Assembly (NCBI GenBank): GCA_913063005.1
Contig: CAJXZI010000059.1
Span: 1-9,758, forward strand
DNA: 9,758 bases
From: an uncultured Halieaceae bacterium
GTDB taxonomy: Bacteria; Pseudomonadota; Gammaproteobacteria; Pseudomonadales; Halieaceae
Reading direction: 5' to 3'
Positions 1-7,067 of this stretch are shown here, piece by piece. A program made the translations under genes and the position numbers. The notes beneath the pieces are model-generated. The model saw only the letters and a list, made by a program, of their open reading frames with translations, ran no database searches and was not told the origin of the DNA. Each line of letters starts with the position of its first letter. Within the stretch, counting starts at the first letter, position 1.

Positions 1-227
1 GACTGTCTTAGAGCGGGAATACCCTTGCCTTGAGCGCAAGCAGAGGCGCTTTTAGCAATGGAAATAAAACCATAAGCACGAGTGACAACGCCCAGGATCA
101 CAGTAAGTCGCGCCTCTCCATTAAATCGAGTAGCAAAATTACACACTTCGCCAAGAACGTAGCGCCAGAACAACGCTGAATCCAAAAAGTTGAATCCAAA
201 AAAAGCTAGGTAAAAAAAAGCCCGCAT
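1..227 (-). CDS. Possible hypothetical protein, 3' end off the window (weak)
   Basis: I do not recognise this frame. It stays open for 75 codons from an ATG at 225-227 to the left edge, with no stop seen. The predicted start is rich in Phe, Leu and Tyr (MRAFFYLAFFGFNFLD...), followed by a mixed, fairly hydrophobic stretch (LTVILGVVTRAYGFISIA). The ATG lies in the stem-loop of the pnp terminator and has no Shine-Dalgarno sequence, so that start is unlikely. A GTG at 99-101 has a GGAGAGG about 11 bases upstream and would be a better, though still marginal, start. An open frame of this length can occur by chance. The other frames here are short; one plus-strand frame ends with TAG at 52-54 and could be the end of a convergent gene. 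Sequence beyond the left edge is needed to decide. Confidence 0.25.
   Translation of the reverse strand, partial: MRAFFYLAFFGFNFLDSALFWRYVLGEVCNFATRFNGEARLTVILGVVTRAYGFISIAKSASACAQGKGIPALRQ
177..202. repeat. Two direct copies of a 12-base repeat
   Basis: TGAATCCAAAAA occurs at 177-188 and again at 191-202, two bases apart, giving a 14-base period. It sits just downstream of the pnp terminator. It looks like a small local duplication; I see no regulator site or mobile element associated with it. Confidence 0.6.
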
Positions 228-240
228 AAGCGGGCTTTTT
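212..240 (-). terminator. Rho-independent terminator after pnp (bidirectional)
   Basis: A perfect GCCCGC/GCGGGC stem (220-225 with 230-235) closes a four-base loop. It is flanked by an A tract (212-219) and a T tract (236-240). On the minus strand the hairpin is followed by eight T residues, the classic intrinsic terminator layout, 33 bases after the pnp stop. Because the flanking tracts are complementary, it could also stop transcripts arriving from the left on the plus strand. It marks the end of the metY-pnp operon. Confidence 0.92.
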
Positions 241-273
241 CAATTCGGAGAGTCTGTATTCATTTCCGAATAC

Positions 274-2580
274 TTACTTCGCCTCTTCCTCATCAGCGCC
301 ATCAGAAGCTTCGTTCGCAGGCTCACTCGATGTGTCGTCTGCATCAGTAACCGTTTCTTCTGCAGGTGACTCTTCTGCTGCGTCTTCCGTAACTTCGGCT
401 TCAGCTACCGCTTCCGCAGTTTCAGTCTCAGCTTCAACCTCTGCTACAGGTGCTTCCTCTGCCACTTCCTCACCGCCTTCGGCAGCTTCGGCAACTTCGT
501 CTTCAAGCAACTCTTTAATCGAGAGCTTGATACGACCGCGCTGATCAACGTCGAGACACTTAACCGTAACCTCTTGGCCCTCGGTCAAGTAATCGCTCAC
601 ATTCTCAACACGCTCGTTGGCAATCTGAGAAATGTGTAGCAGACCATCTTTACCGGGAAGAATCGTAATGAACGCACCAAAGTCAACGATGCGTGCCACC
701 TTACCTGTGTAAACCGCACCTACTTCAGCTTCCGCTGTGATAGCCATGATCATATCAACCGCCGCATCACGAGCGCTTTGGTTCTGACCAAAGACCTTCA
801 CCGTGCCGTCATCATTGATGTCGACGGTTGCACCAGACTCTTCTGTGATCTGGCGAATCGTCGCACCACCCTTACCAATAATGTCACGGATCTTGTCCGA
901 ATCGACCTTCAAGGTAACCATGCTGGGCGCGTTCTCTGAGGTGATTTCACGTGCGGAATCAAGAACGGCATTCATTTGACCCAAGATGTGTAGTCGCGCA
1001 TGTAAAGCCTGTTCCAGCGCTACTTCCATGATCTGCTCGTTGATACCTTCGATCTTGATATCCATCTGAAGTGCCGTAACACCTTCAGCGGTACCAGCCA
1101 CCTTAAAGTCCATATCGCCGAGGTGGTCCTCGTCGCCAAGGATATCCGTCAGTACCGCAAACTGATTTCCCTCTTTGACAAGACCCATAGCAATACCGGC
1201 AACAGGTGCTTTCAAGGGCACACCAGCAGCCATCATTGCCATTGAACCAACGCAGACAGAGGCCATCGAGCTCGAACCATTTGATTCAGTGATCTCTGAA
1301 ACGACACGGATGGTGTAAGGGAACTCGTCCTCGGTTGGCAGCACAGCAGCTAAACCACGACGTGCAAGGCGACCGTGACCAATTTCACGACGGCCTGTCG
1401 CACCGATACGACCCGCCTCGCCTACTGAATAGGGCGGGAAGTTGTAGTGCAGCATGAAGGGGTCGCGACGTTCACCTTCCAACGCATCGATAATTTGCGC
1501 ATCACGCGTCGAGCCCAGTGTTACCGCGCCAATTGCCTGAGTTTCGCCACGAGTAAACAGCGAAGAACCGTGAGCATTGTCGAGCACGTCAACTTCGCAA
1601 GCGATCTGGCGTACTGTGCGACCATCACGACCATCGATACGCGGCTCGCCCGCAAGAATGCGCTGACGAACGATGCGCTTCTCAAGCGCTTTAAATTCGT
1701 CCTTGATGTCGTCTGCCGACGGACCTTCTTCTGTTGAAAGCTGCTCAACAACCGCATCGCGAACCTGGCCTACACGCTCGTAGCGCGCTGCTTTCTCAGT
1801 GATTCGATAAGCTTCGCCGAGGTCAGCGCCTGCTGCCGCCTCAACTTGTGCACGGAGCTCCTCGTTGACGTCTGCTGGAGACCAATCCCAACGTGGCTTG
1901 CCAGCTTCTTCAACAAGCTCGTCAATTGCTTTGATAACCGTCTGCATCTCCTGGTGTGCAAACAGCACCGCACCCAACATCTGATCTTCCGACAGCTCCT
2001 TAGCTTCCGATTCAACCATCAACACCGCGTCGCGCGTACCGGCAACGACCATATCGAGTTTGCTGCCTTTTAAAGCTGCATAACCGGGGTTCAATAGGTA
2101 ACCGTCAGCCTCGGTAAAACCAACGCGAGCGCCACCGATAGGCCCGTTGAATGGGCAACCGGAAATAGCCAGCGCCGCTGAGGTACCAATCATTGCAGGG
2201 ATATCTGGATCCGTATCCAAATCTGCTGACATCACTGTACAGACTACCTGTACTTCATTCATAAAGCCGTCAGCAAACAGTGGACGGATAGGACGGTCGA
2301 TCAACCGCGATGTCAGTGTTTCCTTCTCACTGGGTCGTCCCTCACGCTTGAAAAAGCCACCGGGGATTTTGCCAACCGAGTAGGCCTTCTCGATGTAATG
2401 AACCGAGAGTGGGAAGAACGCCTGTCCTGGCTTCTCTTTTTGTTCAGCTACGACTGTGCAAAGCACAGACGTTGTGCCCATGGTCACCATAACGGCACCA
2501 GAGGCCTGGCGCGCGATACGGCCAGTTTCCAGCGTGACTTCTTGGCCACCGTACTGGAAGGTTTTTGTAACTACATTCAC
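274..2580 (-). CDS. pnp: Polyribonucleotide nucleotidyltransferase (PNPase)
   Basis: PNPase is a cytoplasmic trimeric 3'-5' exoribonuclease that uses phosphate to release nucleoside diphosphates, and acts in mRNA decay and RNA quality control. The 768-residue product has the full family layout: a first RNase PH domain (about 1-215), a helical linker, a second RNase PH domain (about 310-545), a KH domain with GKGG at 569-572, and an S1 domain (about 620-690). The second core domain contains LGDEDHLGDMD at 481-491; Asp485 and Asp491 match the E. coli catalytic residues Asp486 and Asp492. The start is GTG, supported by GGAG at 2589-2592, eight bases upstream, and by alignment of the FQYGGQEVTLETG start with the family. 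Residues 691-768 form an acidic Glu/Ala/Val-rich tail that makes the protein longer than the 711-residue E. coli enzyme. It is the last gene of the operon. Confidence 0.98.
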   Translation of the reverse strand: MNVVTKTFQYGGQEVTLETGRIARQASGAVMVTMGTTSVLCTVVAEQKEKPGQAFFPLSVHYIEKAYSVGKIPGGFFKREGRPSEKETLTSRLIDRPIRPLFADGFMNEVQVVCTVMSADLDTDPDIPAMIGTSAALAISGCPFNGPIGGARVGFTEADGYLLNPGYAALKGSKLDMVVAGTRDAVLMVESEAKELSEDQMLGAVLFAHQEMQTVIKAIDELVEEAGKPRWDWSPADVNEELRAQVEAAAGADLGEAYRITEKAARYERVGQVRDAVVEQLSTEEGPSADDIKDEFKALEKRIVRQRILAGEPRIDGRDGRTVRQIACEVDVLDNAHGSSLFTRGETQAIGAVTLGSTRDAQIIDALEGERRDPFMLHYNFPPYSVGEAGRIGATGRREIGHGRLARRGLAAVLPTEDEFPYTIRVVSEITESNGSSSMASVCVGSMAMMAAGVPLKAPVAGIAMGLVKEGNQFAVLTDILGDEDHLGDMDFKVAGTAEGVTALQMDIKIEGINEQIMEVALEQALHARLHILGQMNAVLDSAREITSENAPSMVTLKVDSDKIRDIIGKGGATIRQITEESGATVDINDDGTVKVFGQNQSARDAAVDMIMAITAEAEVGAVYTGKVARIVDFGAFITILPGKDGLLHISQIANERVENVSDYLTEGQEVTVKCLDVDQRGRIKLSIKELLEDEVAEAAEGGEEVAEEAPVAEVEAETETAEAVAEAEVTEDAAEESPAEETVTDADDTSSEPANEASDGADEEEAK

Positions 2581-2602
2581 TTAACTATCTCCAAAATAAA
2601 TC

Positions 2603-2621
2603 GGCCGGCATAAAGCCGGCC
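2603..2621 (-). terminator. GC-rich hairpin between rpsO and pnp (attenuator or processing site)
   Basis: On the minus strand a perfect 7-bp stem GGCCGGC/GCCGGCC (2615-2621 with 2603-2609) closes a five-base loop. It lies 11 bases after the rpsO stop and 10 bases before the pnp Shine-Dalgarno sequence. The following GATTTATTTT is T-rich but interrupted, so termination would be partial at best. It could equally protect the rpsO 3' end or be an RNA processing site. In E. coli this gap contains the rpsO terminator, a pnp promoter and an RNase III-cleaved structure; here it is 52 bases long. Confidence 0.6.
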
Positions 2622-2632
2622 CCAAGTCGTTT

Positions 2633-2902
2633 TTATCGGCGCAAGCCAAGACGCTTAATCAATGATGCGTATCGACTGGTGTCCTTGCGCTTCAAGTAAT
2701 CCAACAGTTTACGGCGCTGGTTAACCATGCGAATTAGACCACGACGTGAATGGTGATCCTGCGCATGCTCTTTAAAGTGCTGCTGTAATTGCTCAATGTT
2801 TGCGGTCAACAAAGCGACCTGAACTTCCGGTGAACCTGTGTCACCCTCTGACTGCTTGTAATCTTCTACGATTTGAGCCTTTCGTGCTGCATCTAGTGCC
2901 AT
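2633..2902 (-). CDS. rpsO: 30S ribosomal protein S15
   Basis: S15 is a primary binding protein of the 30S subunit; it binds 16S rRNA at the helix 20-22 junction and in helix 23a and nucleates assembly of the platform. The 89-residue length is the family standard. Family signatures are intact: the GDTGSPEVQVALLT segment (about 20-33), the HHSRRGL segment with the conserved rRNA-binding residues (about 50-56), and a basic C-terminus ending RLGLRR. The ATG start has GGAG at 2910-2913, seven bases upstream. The gene lies 59 bases after truB and 52 bases before pnp, as in E. coli. S15 often represses its own mRNA through a leader structure, and a candidate structure sits next to this start. Confidence 0.98.
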   Translation of the reverse strand: MALDAARKAQIVEDYKQSEGDTGSPEVQVALLTANIEQLQQHFKEHAQDHHSRRGLIRMVNQRRKLLDYLKRKDTSRYASLIKRLGLRR

Positions 2903-2913
2903 GATATTTCTCC

Positions 2914-2957
2914 AACCTGCGTTACTCGACGCCCACCCGTGCAGGTTTACAGGGGGG
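2914..2957 (-). promoter_or_regulatory. Candidate rpsO leader structure (hairpin or pseudoknot)
   Basis: On the minus strand AACCTGC (2941-2947) and GCAGGTT (2914-2920) form a perfect 7-bp stem around a 20-base loop. The 3' arm ends directly against the GGAG ribosome binding site (2910-2913). The loop contains GGGTGGG (2932-2938), which could pair with CCCCCC (2952-2957) upstream, with one bulged T. That gives an a-b-a'-b' order, the order of a pseudoknot. E. coli S15 represses its mRNA through a pseudoknot at the start site, and other bacteria use different S15-binding leaders. The pairing is visible; regulation is inferred. Only transcripts starting upstream of 2957 could form it whole. Confidence 0.4.
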
Positions 2958-2975
2958 TTGATTAATGACTGTCAA
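2946..2975 (-). promoter_or_regulatory. Candidate sigma70 promoter for rpsO
   Basis: A perfect TTGACA -35 box (2970-2975, inside the last codons of truB) is followed after 18 bases by TGTAAA (2946-2951), a four-of-six match to the -10 consensus. The predicted start near 2939 would give a leader of about 37 bases. E. coli rpsO has its own promoter in the same place. A transcript from here would lack the upstream arm of the neighbouring hairpin, so the promoter and the hairpin would belong to different RNAs. Confidence 0.45.
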
Positions 2976-3891
2976 CAAACAGTCGTTTCGGAGCGACACG
3001 TCCATCATCGAGCATTTCGCCAATGCCCAAAAACGGACCTCCCGCTTCAGCGACGCGCACCATACCATTTAGCGGCGCATTTCGCACTACTACAGCCTGC
3101 CCTTGTTTTAGGTAGAAAGCCGCAGAATCAGTGACCTCAACGCGCGGCAGGTGATCAACTGCCAGCTCGGGATCCAATAAAAATTGATCTAAGGCAGCTG
3201 GCCCCTCGGCTTGGGCTAATTTCGTCAACGTGTCTAGGCTAATGGCCTGCGCCAAGCTGAAAGGTCCTGTCGCCGTTCGCCGCAAAGCGCTCATGTGGCC
3301 AGGGAAACCCAGCGATGCAGCGACGTCTTCGGATAGTGTCCTGATGTAAGTACCTTTGCTGCAGAGAACATCAACCGTCGCCTCTGCGCGCACACCGGGC
3401 TGAAAGTGCTGTAAATCGATCGATCTAATCGAAACAGATCGGCTCTTTCGCTCAACCTCTTTACCTTCTCTCGCAAGCTTGTAGAGAGGCTGACCGGCAA
3501 CCTTTAAAGCTGAATACATTGGTGGGACCTGCTCAATGTCGCCGACAAATTCAGTCAGCGCTTGGCAAATGGTGCTCTCGGTCAATTCGCTAGCATCAGA
3601 CTCCGCGATGACCTCCCCCTCACTGTCACCAGTGGTGGTGCGGGCGCCAAAGCAAAACTTGGCTTGATACGCCTTGTCTGAGTCCAATAGATACTGGGAA
3701 AGCTTCGTTGCTTCACCAAGACAAATAGGAAGCACACCGCTCGCGAGAGGGTCTAGGTTACCTGTGTGGCCGGCTTTTGCTGCACCAAACAGGTGACGAA
3801 CACGTTGCAGCGTTTGATTTGAAGAAGGACCAACCGGTTTATCGAGGACAATGATTCCAGTAACAGGCCGGCCTTTACGACGCCGCCCCAT
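2962..3891 (-). CDS. truB: tRNA pseudouridine(55) synthase TruB
   Basis: TruB converts uridine 55 of the tRNA T loop to pseudouridine and also acts as a tRNA-folding chaperone. The 309-residue length is close to the E. coli enzyme. The catalytic motif GHTGNLDPLASGVLP (41-55) carries the nucleophilic aspartate Asp47. Other family landmarks are present: KAYQAKF (73-79) with the conserved Tyr75, VPPMYSALK (122-130), and CSKGTYIRTL (177-186). The C-terminal ~70 residues match the small TruB C-terminal/PUA-like region. The ATG follows the rbfA TGA with no bases between, and its GAGGA ribosome binding site (3896-3900) lies inside the last rbfA codons. This suggests coupled translation of rbfA and truB. 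Confidence 0.97.
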   Translation of the reverse strand: MGRRRKGRPVTGIIVLDKPVGPSSNQTLQRVRHLFGAAKAGHTGNLDPLASGVLPICLGEATKLSQYLLDSDKAYQAKFCFGARTTTGDSEGEVIAESDASELTESTICQALTEFVGDIEQVPPMYSALKVAGQPLYKLAREGKEVERKSRSVSIRSIDLQHFQPGVRAEATVDVLCSKGTYIRTLSEDVAASLGFPGHMSALRRTATGPFSLAQAISLDTLTKLAQAEGPAALDQFLLDPELAVDHLPRVEVTDSAAFYLKQGQAVVVRNAPLNGMVRVAEAGGPFLGIGEMLDDGRVAPKRLFVDSH

Positions 3892-4287
3892 TCAGTCCTC
3901 GTTAGTCTCGTTTTGTTGGATGTGACGCGCGTCCGAAGCCCTTGCTTTGTCCAGCAAGTCCTCCATATGCCTGCCACGCCCAACGCTTTCATCGAACTTG
4001 AACGTTAATTTTGGCACGGTACGAAGACTGGAGTCCTTCGCTATTTCGGTTCGAAGGAAGCCCGCAGCTCTATCGAGGACACGCGTGACGTCTGCAGCCG
4101 CCTCTTCATTCTCAACGCCAAGCTTTGTGTAATAAACCTTGGCGTAGCGGAGGTCGCGACTCACGTCCACCGCTGTGATGTTGACGAACTCGGCACGCGG
4201 ATCGCGGACGCTGTGCAACAAAAGCTTTGCGAGCTCCTGCTGCAGGTAATCGGCAACGCGTTCTGTGCGACTGTACTCTTGCGGCAA
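3892..4287 (-). CDS. rbfA: 30S ribosome-binding factor RbfA
   Basis: RbfA is a single KH-type-domain protein that binds the immature 30S subunit, helps maturation of the 16S rRNA 5' end, and is important for cold adaptation in E. coli. The 131-residue product is close to the 133 residues of E. coli RbfA. SRTERVADYLQQELA aligns with the family N-terminus, and DVSRDLRYAKVYYT, AAGFLRTEI and VPKLTFKFDES match the conserved core. The start is TTG (4285-4287): an in-frame TAA lies four codons upstream (4297-4299), no ATG or GTG occurs near the expected N-terminus, and TAAGG (4295-4299) sits seven bases upstream. The gene begins 16 bases after the infB stop and abuts truB. Confidence 0.96.
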   Translation of the reverse strand: MPQEYSRTERVADYLQQELAKLLLHSVRDPRAEFVNITAVDVSRDLRYAKVYYTKLGVENEEAAADVTRVLDRAAGFLRTEIAKDSSLRTVPKLTFKFDESVGRGRHMEDLLDKARASDARHIQQNETNED

Positions 4288-4303
4288 ATCAGTACCTTAT
4301 TGT

Positions 4304-7012
4304 CTAGAGCGAACGCGCAACTTCATTGACGTCGTAAACCTCAATGAGGTCGCCGACCTTAACGTCCGTATAGTTCTTCACACCGATGCCGCATTCCATA
4401 CCGTTGCGAACCTCGCTCGCGTCGTCTTTGAAGCGGCGTAGAGACTCGAGCTCACCTTCGTAAATCACGATATTGTCACGTAACACGCGGATGGGCTTCG
4501 AGCGGAACACGGTACCTTCAGTAACCATGCAACCCGCAATGAGTCCAAATTTCGGCGATCGGAAAACGTCTCGCACTTCTGCGATGCCCACGATTTCCTC
4601 GCGCAGCTCCGGCGATAGCATGCCAGAAAGCGCCGCTTTCACATCGTCGATTATGTCGTAGATGACATTGTAGTAACGAACCTCAACACCCTCGTTCTCC
4701 GCCATACTGCGGGCCTTCGTATCGGCACGCGTATTGAAACCGAAAATGACGGCATTACTGGTCATGGCAAGCGATACATCAGTTTCAGTGATACCACCGA
4801 CACCGCCTGCAACCACGTTCACCTTGACCTCTTCGTTACCGAGGTCCGACAGCGAGGACTGTAGGGCCTCGAGTGAACCACGGACATCCGCTTTGATAAC
4901 AATGTTGAGCGTTTGGACCTCGCCAGCGGTCATGGTCTCGAACATATTGTCGAGCTTGGCGGCCTGCTGTCGTGCGATCTTACTCGAACGTTGCTTCTCC
5001 TGGCGGAAGTCGGCAATCTCTCTAGCACGCTTCTCGCTCTCGACGGCCACAAAGGGGTCGCCCGCATCCGGTGTACCGTCAAGACCCAGAATTTCAACAG
5101 GGATACTCGGACCGGCCACTTTAATAGGCTGACCGTTTTCATCGAGCATCGCTCTAACGCGACCGTACTGCAGCCCCGCCAAAACAATATCTCCCTGATT
5201 CAGCGTGCCCTGCTGTACCAAAAGCGACGCCACGGAACCGCGGCCGCGATCGAGTCGCGACTCGATTACGAGACCACTCGCAGGGACATCTGCTGGCGCT
5301 TTGAGCTCCAGCAGTTCTGATTGAAGAAGCAGCGCTTCAAGCAGGGTGTCGATACCTTCACCCGTGTGCGCAGATACGGGAATAAACTGCGTATCACCAC
5401 CCCAATCTTCTGGGATAACCTCTTTGGCTGCGAGCTCATTTTTAACACGATCAGGATCAGCACCCTCTTTATCCATTTTGTTAATGGCAACAACCAAAGG
5501 CACACCCGCGGCACGCGCGTGCTGAACGGCTTCCTCGGTCTGTGGCATAACACCGTCGTCGGCCGCCACGACAAGAATGACGATATCTGTGGACTTCGCA
5601 CCGCGTGCACGCATCGCAGTAAACGCCGCGTGCCCAGGTGTGTCGAGGAAGGTAATCATCCCCTGATCAGTTTTCACGTGATAAGCACCAATGTGCTGGG
5701 TAATACCGCCGGCTTCGCCGACAGCAACCCGCGAACTCCTTATATAGTCCAGGAGCGATGTTTTACCGTGGTCTACGTGGCCCATTACCGTCACAACCGG
5801 CGCTCGAAGCTCAGGCGTACCCTCGTGACTCGCTAGTGACTCCTCGAGCTGGTCTTCCAACTCGTCGTCGGACTTCAATTTAATTCGGTGACCCAGCTCT
5901 TCGACAACAAGGCTCGCCGTATCCTGGTCCACCATCTGATTGATTGTCGCCATCACACCAAGCTTCATAAGCTCTTTGATGACAACACCGGCCTTAACCG
6001 CCATTTGCTGTGAAAGGTCGCCCACACTGATATTTTCTGGAAGCTCCACATCGTAAATGATCTTCTCGGTTGGCTGTTCAAAAGCATGCTCGTTTTGAGA
6101 ATCCCCTGCTCGTCTGCGCTTACCTCCGCGCCCTCGGCCCATTCCCGACTCCGCAGCTGCGATGTCGTTTAACGAAAGATTGTGGCCACGCTGCTTACCG
6201 CGAGCACCTGACATATTCGAGCGATCAAGTCGTCCTCGGCCTGGCTTGCTGCGCCGGCTATCATCGGACTCGCGCCCACCTGCTGGTTTAGGTGCCTCAT
6301 GAAGCCGCTTCGGACGCTTGTCAGTCTGCGTTGCGGCAGCCTTCTCCGCCGCAGCTGCTTTTTGAGCCGCTTCCTGCTCAGCCTTTTTCCGCTCTTCCTC
6401 AGCCTTGCGAGCGGCAACGGCCTCGTCGAGCTTTCTCTGGCGCTCTTCTTCCTCGGTACGTCGGCGCGCTGCCGCACGCTGACGCAGTATCTCAGGGTCC
6501 AGATTACGCGGATCTTCCTCGACTTCAGGCTCAGGTTGAACCTCTGGCTCTGGAGCTTCTGCAACTTCCTCAACGACTGGCTCTTCTACAACGGGCTCTG
6601 GCTCAGGGGTCACTTCCTCGACAACAGGTGCAACGGGCTCTGGCGCGGCGATGACTTCTGCTTCCGCAGCAACCTCTGGCTCCACCGCTTCAACTTCCGG
6701 CACTTCCTCAACTTCGGGTCGCTTTACGTAGGTGCGCTTCTTTCGCACCTCAACATTGACTGTGCGCTTGCCTGCGCTTCCACCCGTCTTAAGCGTGCTT
6801 ACCGACTTACGCTTGAGCGTGATTTTACGGGGCGCTTCGTCCGTACTGCCGTGACTGCGCTTAAGATGCGAGAGCAGTGTGCGCTTGTCATCATCCGACA
6901 CAGTCTCATCGGCCTTTTTGTGGGGCAATCCCGCGTCCTTCATCTGCGACAGCAGTTTTGCCGCGTCGGTGCCTACGGTTTTTGCCAACTGCTCTACGGT
7001 TACTTCAGCCAT
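4304..7012 (-). CDS. infB: Translation initiation factor IF-2
   Basis: IF-2 is the GTPase that places fMet-tRNA on the 30S subunit and promotes 50S joining. The 902-residue product has an IF2_N domain (about 1-50), a low-complexity linker, a second IF2_N domain (about 317-370), the G domain, an EF-Tu-like domain II, and domains III-IV including the fMet-tRNA-binding C-terminus. GTPase motifs are intact: G1 GHVDHGKT (411-418), G3 DTPGH (457-461), G4 NKMD (511-514) and G5 SAH (547-549). The linker has an acidic Pro/Glu/Val-rich stretch (about 99-168), then a charged Ala/Glu/Arg/Lys helix-prone stretch (about 175-225), then a basic Gly/Arg-rich stretch (about 255-302). The length is close to the 890 residues of E. 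coli IF2. The ATG has AGAGAG about seven bases upstream and lies 55 bases after nusA. Confidence 0.98.
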   Translation of the reverse strand: MAEVTVEQLAKTVGTDAAKLLSQMKDAGLPHKKADETVSDDDKRTLLSHLKRSHGSTDEAPRKITLKRKSVSTLKTGGSAGKRTVNVEVRKKRTYVKRPEVEEVPEVEAVEPEVAAEAEVIAAPEPVAPVVEEVTPEPEPVVEEPVVEEVAEAPEPEVQPEPEVEEDPRNLDPEILRQRAAARRRTEEEERQRKLDEAVAARKAEEERKKAEQEAAQKAAAAEKAAATQTDKRPKRLHEAPKPAGGRESDDSRRSKPGRGRLDRSNMSGARGKQRGHNLSLNDIAAAESGMGRGRGGKRRRAGDSQNEHAFEQPTEKIIYDVELPENISVGDLSQQMAVKAGVVIKELMKLGVMATINQMVDQDTASLVVEELGHRIKLKSDDELEDQLEESLASHEGTPELRAPVVTVMGHVDHGKTSLLDYIRSSRVAVGEAGGITQHIGAYHVKTDQGMITFLDTPGHAAFTAMRARGAKSTDIVILVVAADDGVMPQTEEAVQHARAAGVPLVVAINKMDKEGADPDRVKNELAAKEVIPEDWGGDTQFIPVSAHTGEGIDTLLEALLLQSELLELKAPADVPASGLVIESRLDRGRGSVASLLVQQGTLNQGDIVLAGLQYGRVRAMLDENGQPIKVAGPSIPVEILGLDGTPDAGDPFVAVESEKRAREIADFRQEKQRSSKIARQQAAKLDNMFETMTAGEVQTLNIVIKADVRGSLEALQSSLSDLGNEEVKVNVVAGGVGGITETDVSLAMTSNAVIFGFNTRADTKARSMAENEGVEVRYYNVIYDIIDDVKAALSGMLSPELREEIVGIAEVRDVFRSPKFGLIAGCMVTEGTVFRSKPIRVLRDNIVIYEGELESLRRFKDDASEVRNGMECGIGVKNYTDVKVGDLIEVYDVNEVARSL
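6140..6152 (-). promoter_or_regulatory. Possible internal ribosome binding site and start in infB
   Basis: GGAG (6149-6152) lies six bases before an in-frame ATG (6140-6142), codon 291 of infB. Starting here would give a 612-residue protein that keeps the second IF2_N domain, the whole G domain and everything after it. E. coli makes shorter IF2 forms from internal starts in the N-terminal region, so the idea has precedent, but those starts are at other codons and a GGAG can arise by chance. Nearby Met267 has no such site. Confidence 0.3.
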
Positions 7013-7067
7013 TTTGTTTCTCTCTAATCTCGCTGTTGATCGTCTACCCTGCTGATATTCAGCTCAG

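Noticed and set aside
332..544. A Ser/Ala-rich plus-strand open frame opposite the pnp tail
   Set aside because: The repeated Ser, Ala and Thr are the antisense reading of Glu/Ala codons in the acidic PNPase tail.
5321..5836. A 171-codon plus-strand open frame opposite the IF2 G domain
   Set aside because: It overlaps the most conserved part of infB and has no family resemblance; it is an antisense shadow.
6487..6717. Repeating Glu/Pro/Val codons in infB, which look like a tandem repeat
   Set aside because: The units are irregular and typical of the variable, disordered IF2 N-terminal linker; no exact DNA repeat or instability signal is evident.
6299..7027. A 242-codon plus-strand open frame opposite the 5' part of infB, rich in Leu, Phe and Arg
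   Set aside because: It mirrors the low-complexity N-terminal linker of IF2, whose biased codons remove stops on the opposite strand. It has no recognisable domain and overlaps a certain gene.
7051..7063. A 5-bp perfect inverted repeat (GCTGA-TAT-TCAGC) in the nusA-infB gap
   Set aside because: It is short, has a three-base loop, no T run and no known site; such repeats are common by chance.
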